A DNA stretch of 64,000 nt from Protonemura montana (lineage: Eukaryota > Arthropoda > Insecta > Plecoptera > Nemouridae), in NCBI GenBank assembly GCA_947568835.1, contig OX387602.1, positions 15,613,021 to 15,677,020 on the forward strand. Reading direction: 5' to 3'. This document shows positions 58,808-64,000 of this stretch, piece by piece; position 1 is the stretch's first letter, and every line of letters begins with the position of its first letter. The position numbers were made by a program, and so were the translations under genes. Below the pieces are notes generated by a model. That model was not told the origin of the DNA, made no database searches, and saw nothing but the letters and a program-made list of their open reading frames with translations.

Positions 58808-61800
58808 CCGTGCGTGTAAAAAGCGCTTGTATCTCTCTTTTCAATGAAAAGTTATGGCATTACTTCAATTTCGACCACTCATGAGCTAATCAAATATCGT
58901 TTGGAAGCACCCGTTTTCATCCGCTTCCGATAGTGTTTAATCAATACTAATAAACTACTTGTGGATCTGTGTTTTTCTGAAAACTCTCTTCTGGTTTTCA
59001 TGGGAATGCGTGCTGAGTGGTAGTTAGAGGGACGCGGTTTAGTGCCACATTCATTCTCGAGTAGCAAAGACACTTAATTAATCAAGTCCCGTAATAAAAG
59101 AACAGCAGGAAACAATTTAATGTAAAATGAACATTTAATTTTCAAATGTAATTCAAGAAGATTATAGCGTAATATACGTAGGCTCAAATGAAACGATCAT
59201 TTACAGAGAAATTTAAGCCGTTCAGTGTAAACACGGAACAGGGTAAACAAAGAGTTTCCTGTGTGGAAGGAAACTGTAATGTGGATGATGATAAAACAAG
59301 AATTTGTCCGCTTTCCAATGTGCTCATCAAATCTAATGCCGGTTTAAACTGGCGTGCGCTACCATCGATCCAACCAATTTCATACTGAGAGTTAAAAAAA
59401 ACTGAAAATCTTTACTTATACGATAAAAAAAATATATCCGCTTAAAAATGTATCTTTGTGTATTTAGGCATGCTTTATTTGCTCTGCGTATTTTTTTTTA
59501 TTTTTTTTTTATCGACAAACATTTTAATTCAACCAAATTATAGCCGCTAGTTTTTTTGTATAAGCATGCCTCACATACCGTATTGACTGGAAAATTGAAG
59601 CGCTTCTCACAGGTTCCTTTCAAGGGTGCACCACTTTGTCTGACGCAGCCGTCAATCCCGGGGCCGTCCTATTCTACCCCTATTTGGTTAATTATATCAC
59701 GCACCTCATTAAAATTCAATCTCCAGTCCATTATATACAAACCATGGAGGATAGACCTACCCTAACCGCAATCAGCTATACCAAAACCTCATCGAATAGA
59801 CAATGTAGAAGCGGATTCGCAAACTATTATTATTATTCTGATCATCCTCAGAAAAACTAACCTAATCATCTTCATGGTAAGCTTCAATTACAATATCCAT
59901 TAAAGTTTGATGAGGAGCGGGTGATGGAGATTATATATGAAAGTCTTTCAGGTTCAGAGTTTTTTTTTTCTATTCTAAACGAAAATATACTGAAACGTAG
60001 ATTTAGCAAGTAAAATTTTAGGGCATGGAAAAATATTTATTTTATTTTTGTAAGGTTCTCGGTGGGTAATGATGCGATAGAATCCTGTCGAGTGGTGTGC
60101 GGATTTGGTAACCAAACGACGAATAAGACAGCCTGAACGAATATAAAGTAAACGAAACGCCGGGTATCAGCATAAAGCGTCAGCGGCATTTTCAAGGCAA
60201 ATTAAACCGGTGGAACATTTTGAGGTTTCGAAAACTTTGTTTGAAGTTTGTTCAGCGTACAGTCAAAGCGATGCCTGCCGGGGTCGACAATCATTTGCAT
60301 GGAGGAAGCAAAGAGCAGTCTTTGGTGGAAACTTATCGAACGAGAATGCACATTTCGAGTGGTGCCTGCAGCCAAACGGCAGATCTATTAAAACGATCAA
60401 ACTGGGAGACAGTTTTTGGTGTCCTCTAGTGCCCTGTTGGGCGTTTTCGAGGCATTGTCTGGCTCCTCTCTGCTTTGGAGTATGTTTTCTTTAGATGGCT
60501 ACCAATAGCAGCGTGGGCATGAGGGTAGTAAAACACTATTTTCTTAAACGACTGATGGCACCATTTGTCTTTTTTTTCTTTGTCAAATCAAGAAAGATTT
60601 AAAAAAGCAACTCCTTTCAGTTTATGGGTAAGAATTGCAGAAAATATATTTAAAATTACACTTGTAGTGGCCAAATTAAATAATTAACTTTTCCCAAAGT
60701 TACAGTGCGTTAAAAATTATTTTAGTGTAGATTTTTAAACTTTTTTTGTCAAAATGCAAATATTTTGCACGTGAATAAACACTTGGCAATAAATAACACA
60801 GATAGATAAAAATGTATCCAGCTGCGCTACAAGGCTCAGACACCCAGCCCGTTCTGTCAGACCACTAGACGTATATGCTGCTCTCTAGCGACAAAAGCAC
60901 GGACTGTATCAATACAAATTGCTGTTCGACCACCATCAGGCAGTAACATAAAAACTGTATTTTATTATTCCGTAAATCTATGTATTTGCCGGCAACGATT
61001 TTCTTTTCAAAACAAGTTAGTTTTTTCGAATTTTTCCATTGGCGACACACAGGAACTACCTATAAACGAATGAAATGTGAACTTATAATTTTAAAAGAAT
61101 GGAGCAAAACAATACTGTATAGCATGTATGTCACATGTACATGCATCACACGAGTGCTGAATTATGTATGCACGGATGACATAATTAGAATTAGAGTTGT
61201 ATAATTATGCCAATCCCATGTGCCACGAAGATCTGATAGCACCCGTCGAGTCTTGGCATGTCTGATGACTCCCTGAGGACCTCATTAACCAGTAGGTATC
61301 AACATTATTCCATATCGTGTCACTGTCCACAGCTGCGTAATTACTCCGTTGCGGTTTGTTTTGCATTGCATTGATAAGATGCGAATTATCAACCAATTAT
61401 TTTGAGCACCTTTTTTTCATGATAAATATGTGGAATTGCCCGCGGCTAGGTTCCTCGCCAACTAGCTTCTTTGCATTTAGTTCGACAGGAGCATCTGCAA
61501 AATCCACGCCATTCGTTTTCGTACCTAGAAACATGCGTGATCTCACCTTGGACGTCAATCGCATTCAGCCTCTGATTGATGACCTATATCCATGATCGGC
61601 CAGAATTCGGATACTACTCAAATTTGAATATCGGCCCCACCTAACCGAATTAAGATATTTTGTAAACCTATCTGTATAACTTGCATGTAGATGTTTTTGA
61701 AAGTAGTAAGACGTGACTTTAACTTGTATAATTGCTACCTGTTTTTCAGATAAACAAAAAAATCACTTTTTCTAGCTTTTAAGAACCTTATGCCAAAGTT

Positions 61801-63556
61801 ACCTTTGCGCTTTGGGTACTCCCGACTACCGTACCCATATACGTGTAAATTTCAGTGCGAATAACGTTCAGCTGTCGCAAGATTCCCATGTTGTTAATTG
61901 ATATCATTATTTTTGAACGGCTGTCCAAGACTCGAAGCATGCTAGAAAATATTGAGGTAATTGAAAGGCTTCGTTCTTAATTTGAATCGGTGGTAATCGA
62001 ATATTGGAAGCCGAGCAAGTTTATGATGGACTGGCAAGACTGTATAGGTGTTGACACATGCCGCAATTGCATGTTAAAGGGAGGGCGTGCTGCTGCTCGG
62101 TACCTGCCATTAACTACCAGGTAATTGTTAATTGAAATTGTAATCCGGTTTGTTTTAGAAGGATTACATATTTTGAGCTTCAGCCAAGTAGAGGAGAGAC
62201 GATAGTATCAATACTTAAGTCATCGACGCACCTTAATTAGTTCAAAAGCTGCTTGTAAAAGCAATGTCAGGTTATAGGTAGTAAATAAATTATGATCAGT
62301 ACTTGTAGGTACAAGAAAAGTTCGAGGCAATTCGTGTGCTATTTCCTGTCAGTCGAACCTGATAGACGGAAAGATTTATACTTCATGAAACTGCACTTAC
62401 TCACATGGAGCAAATGAAAAAGTGACAACGGGTTACCGAATTCTTTATTGACCGTAGAATGTTATACAAAGAATCAATTTGATTGAAATTGTATTTAGGA
62501 GTTGCACTTTCGGGACTGGTTGAGCAGATTGCTGTTGCACATGCATTTCGCGACAACGACGGCCAATGCACCTGCCTAATGAAATGTACCGCTGCAAGCC
62601 GTCGCAGTCGCGGACCTACCTGCTGCATAAAGTGCATTTAAAGCATGCACATGCGATGCATCGAGCGGGCTGGCCGAACCACATTCCGAGCATGCACTCG
62701 GGTATTATCGAGCTCGAATAGTTCGGACTTGACTTTTTAAACTGTTTGACCTCAGATGCACCTGTCTAGAAGATTCGGGTTGATATTATTATGATTATTG
62801 TTTTATACCGTCAAATTGTCGGTTATCTTCGTTTCGACACGTCTCTCATTTGCTCTTTCGGGTGATGCTCTGGTTCATTTTTTGTTTCACTCAATTTTTT
62901 TCAATGGCCATCACAGAAAACTTGCCACCTTGGTTCTGGAGATAAAATCTAGTTTGACCTAGCGAGAAAACGATCTTCTTCAGCCTCTCAAAGGACCGGT
63001 GCAAGTCGTGGCTAGCAACTGGCTCCCTGGAGCCGATACCGAATCAGGACGAAATTCTCAATTTTATTTGTCCATTCCGACAAGGAAAATAAACAAAGTA
63101 CTCGCTTGCGCCAGTGCCAATCGTTCTAACCACTATCCCTCACCAATTCCGTTCGGCCAAATCGATTCTGCTATGATTTGATTGACAGCCACCCTTTTTC
63201 CAAGTAGCCCAAGGGCCAATTTCAAAATCTACACTACAAATCTGCTCTCCATCTGCTAGCATACAACCAAGCCGAATTCAAATCATATCGAAAATCTCAT
63301 TTCAACTCCAGCTTGCCCATAACGTATCGTTCGCGTGTCTTCCTTAATGAAGGGGTCCTGGCTGAAAGGAGTGCGTCTTTCTAAAGTTGAATCGTCTTCG
63401 AATAGGTTCGGATTGAAGAGCAAGATTAAAATCCCTGTCCACATTCCCGGGGCGGCACGGCGCGCGTAATTTTGAGCGGTCTCGGGCAACGCACTCTTGG
63501 CAACCACACCGCACTCCGGTTCAACAGGTGCGTACCGATTCCACCACCTTGCCGGA

Positions 63557-63585
63557 CGCCGCCGCTGACGCCGCCGCCGCCGCCT
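63557..63585. repeat. GCC trinucleotide repeat with GACGCC units
   Basis: A (GCC)n run containing two GACGCC words near the right edge of the window. No supported coding frame. Confidence 0.8.
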
Positions 63586-64000
63586 CAGCAGCGGAGCGCG
63601 CGGAGTTAGGTCAGTATTCGGGCTCCTTATTTCCTAGATTATGCAATCTTTTTTCTACTGTCCACAATATAGTGGTAAACTAATTGAGCAAGCACGTGGC
63701 AATAGAACACGCGACCAAGACAGCGGTTTCTTACAGATGTTGGTCGGTCGGGTTTTAGAAGTTTATCGCGGATTTGTTCATCGAGCGGCATGAGGCAAAA
63801 GCTATAATAACATGCCGGCTAGTATCGGAACAGTGTTGCTAGAACACAGCGAGCTTTCTGGGACATTCTTGCTTGATGCTGGTTAATTTTTTTTGTGGAA
63901 TAAGATTTTGGCCCTGATACTTTGCAATACAAAAGTGCAGGCTAATTACATACCTACATCAGCGATATCGATCATTTATTATTTCGAATAAGCCATCTAT

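Larger units (their letters stand above)
44581..64000. other. Upstream flank of the sens-like gene; no further gene seen
   Basis: About 19.4 kb with only short, overlapping, domain-free open frames on both strands. Visible contents are a palindromic GATA pair (45160-45174), a tRNA-like/SINE-like patch (45305-45367), the GACGCC-rich island (45890-46195), a long poly-C run (54358-54393), repeat copy B (58764-58807) and GCC repeats (63557-63585). Transcription start, 5' UTR exons and enhancers of the sens-like gene are probably in this flank but are not identifiable by eye. Confidence 0.5.

Noticed and set aside
1..64000. CRISPR arrays, operons, ribosome binding sites
   Set aside because: The window is eukaryotic, with GT-AG introns. 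No regularly spaced repeat array is present, and bacterial feature types do not apply.

Overview
This window looks like part of an insect genome, probably a moth or butterfly. It is AT-rich, intron-dominated and low in genes. GT-AG introns interrupt a zinc-finger gene whose exons match the arthropod Senseless / animal Gfi-1 family. Lepidoptera is an inference from general composition and from recurring GTACCTAC-type words, not from a diagnostic marker. A 200-base run of N lies at 25195-25394.

The main feature is one minus-strand gene. Its five coding exons run from the ATG at 44503 to the stop at 13989. I assembled them by hand: exon 1 (44503-44248), exon 2 (37720-37547), exon 3 (31532-30446), exon 4 (29162-28981) and exon 5 (14179-13989). 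All four introns are GT-AG and all reading phases agree (1, 1, 2, 1). The coding sequence is 1890 bases for 629 residues. The last 172 residues carry six C2H2 zinc fingers of the Gfi-1/Senseless type. The N-terminal 457 residues are low-complexity and carry an eh1-like motif, but the vertebrate SNAG start is absent. The protein should be a sequence-specific nuclear transcription factor of the sensory-precursor programme.

The left edge (1093-1433, plus strand) holds what looks like the terminal coding exon of a second gene that I do not recognise. It converges with the sens-like gene. About 12.5 kb of apparently non-coding DNA lies between the two stops.

The rest is large introns (6.5, 6.0, 1.3 and 14.8 kb) and a 19.5 kb upstream flank, where I see no convincing further gene. 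These regions hold simple repeats, a perfect 34-base palindrome, two fold-back hairpins, a possible LTR-retrotransposon fragment beside the gap, tRNA-like or SINE-like fragments, and several GC-rich islands dense in the word GACGCC/GGCGTC. The strongest island lies about 1.4-1.7 kb upstream of the sens-like start codon. Long non-coding flanks around a developmental transcription factor fit dispersed enhancers, but that is inference.
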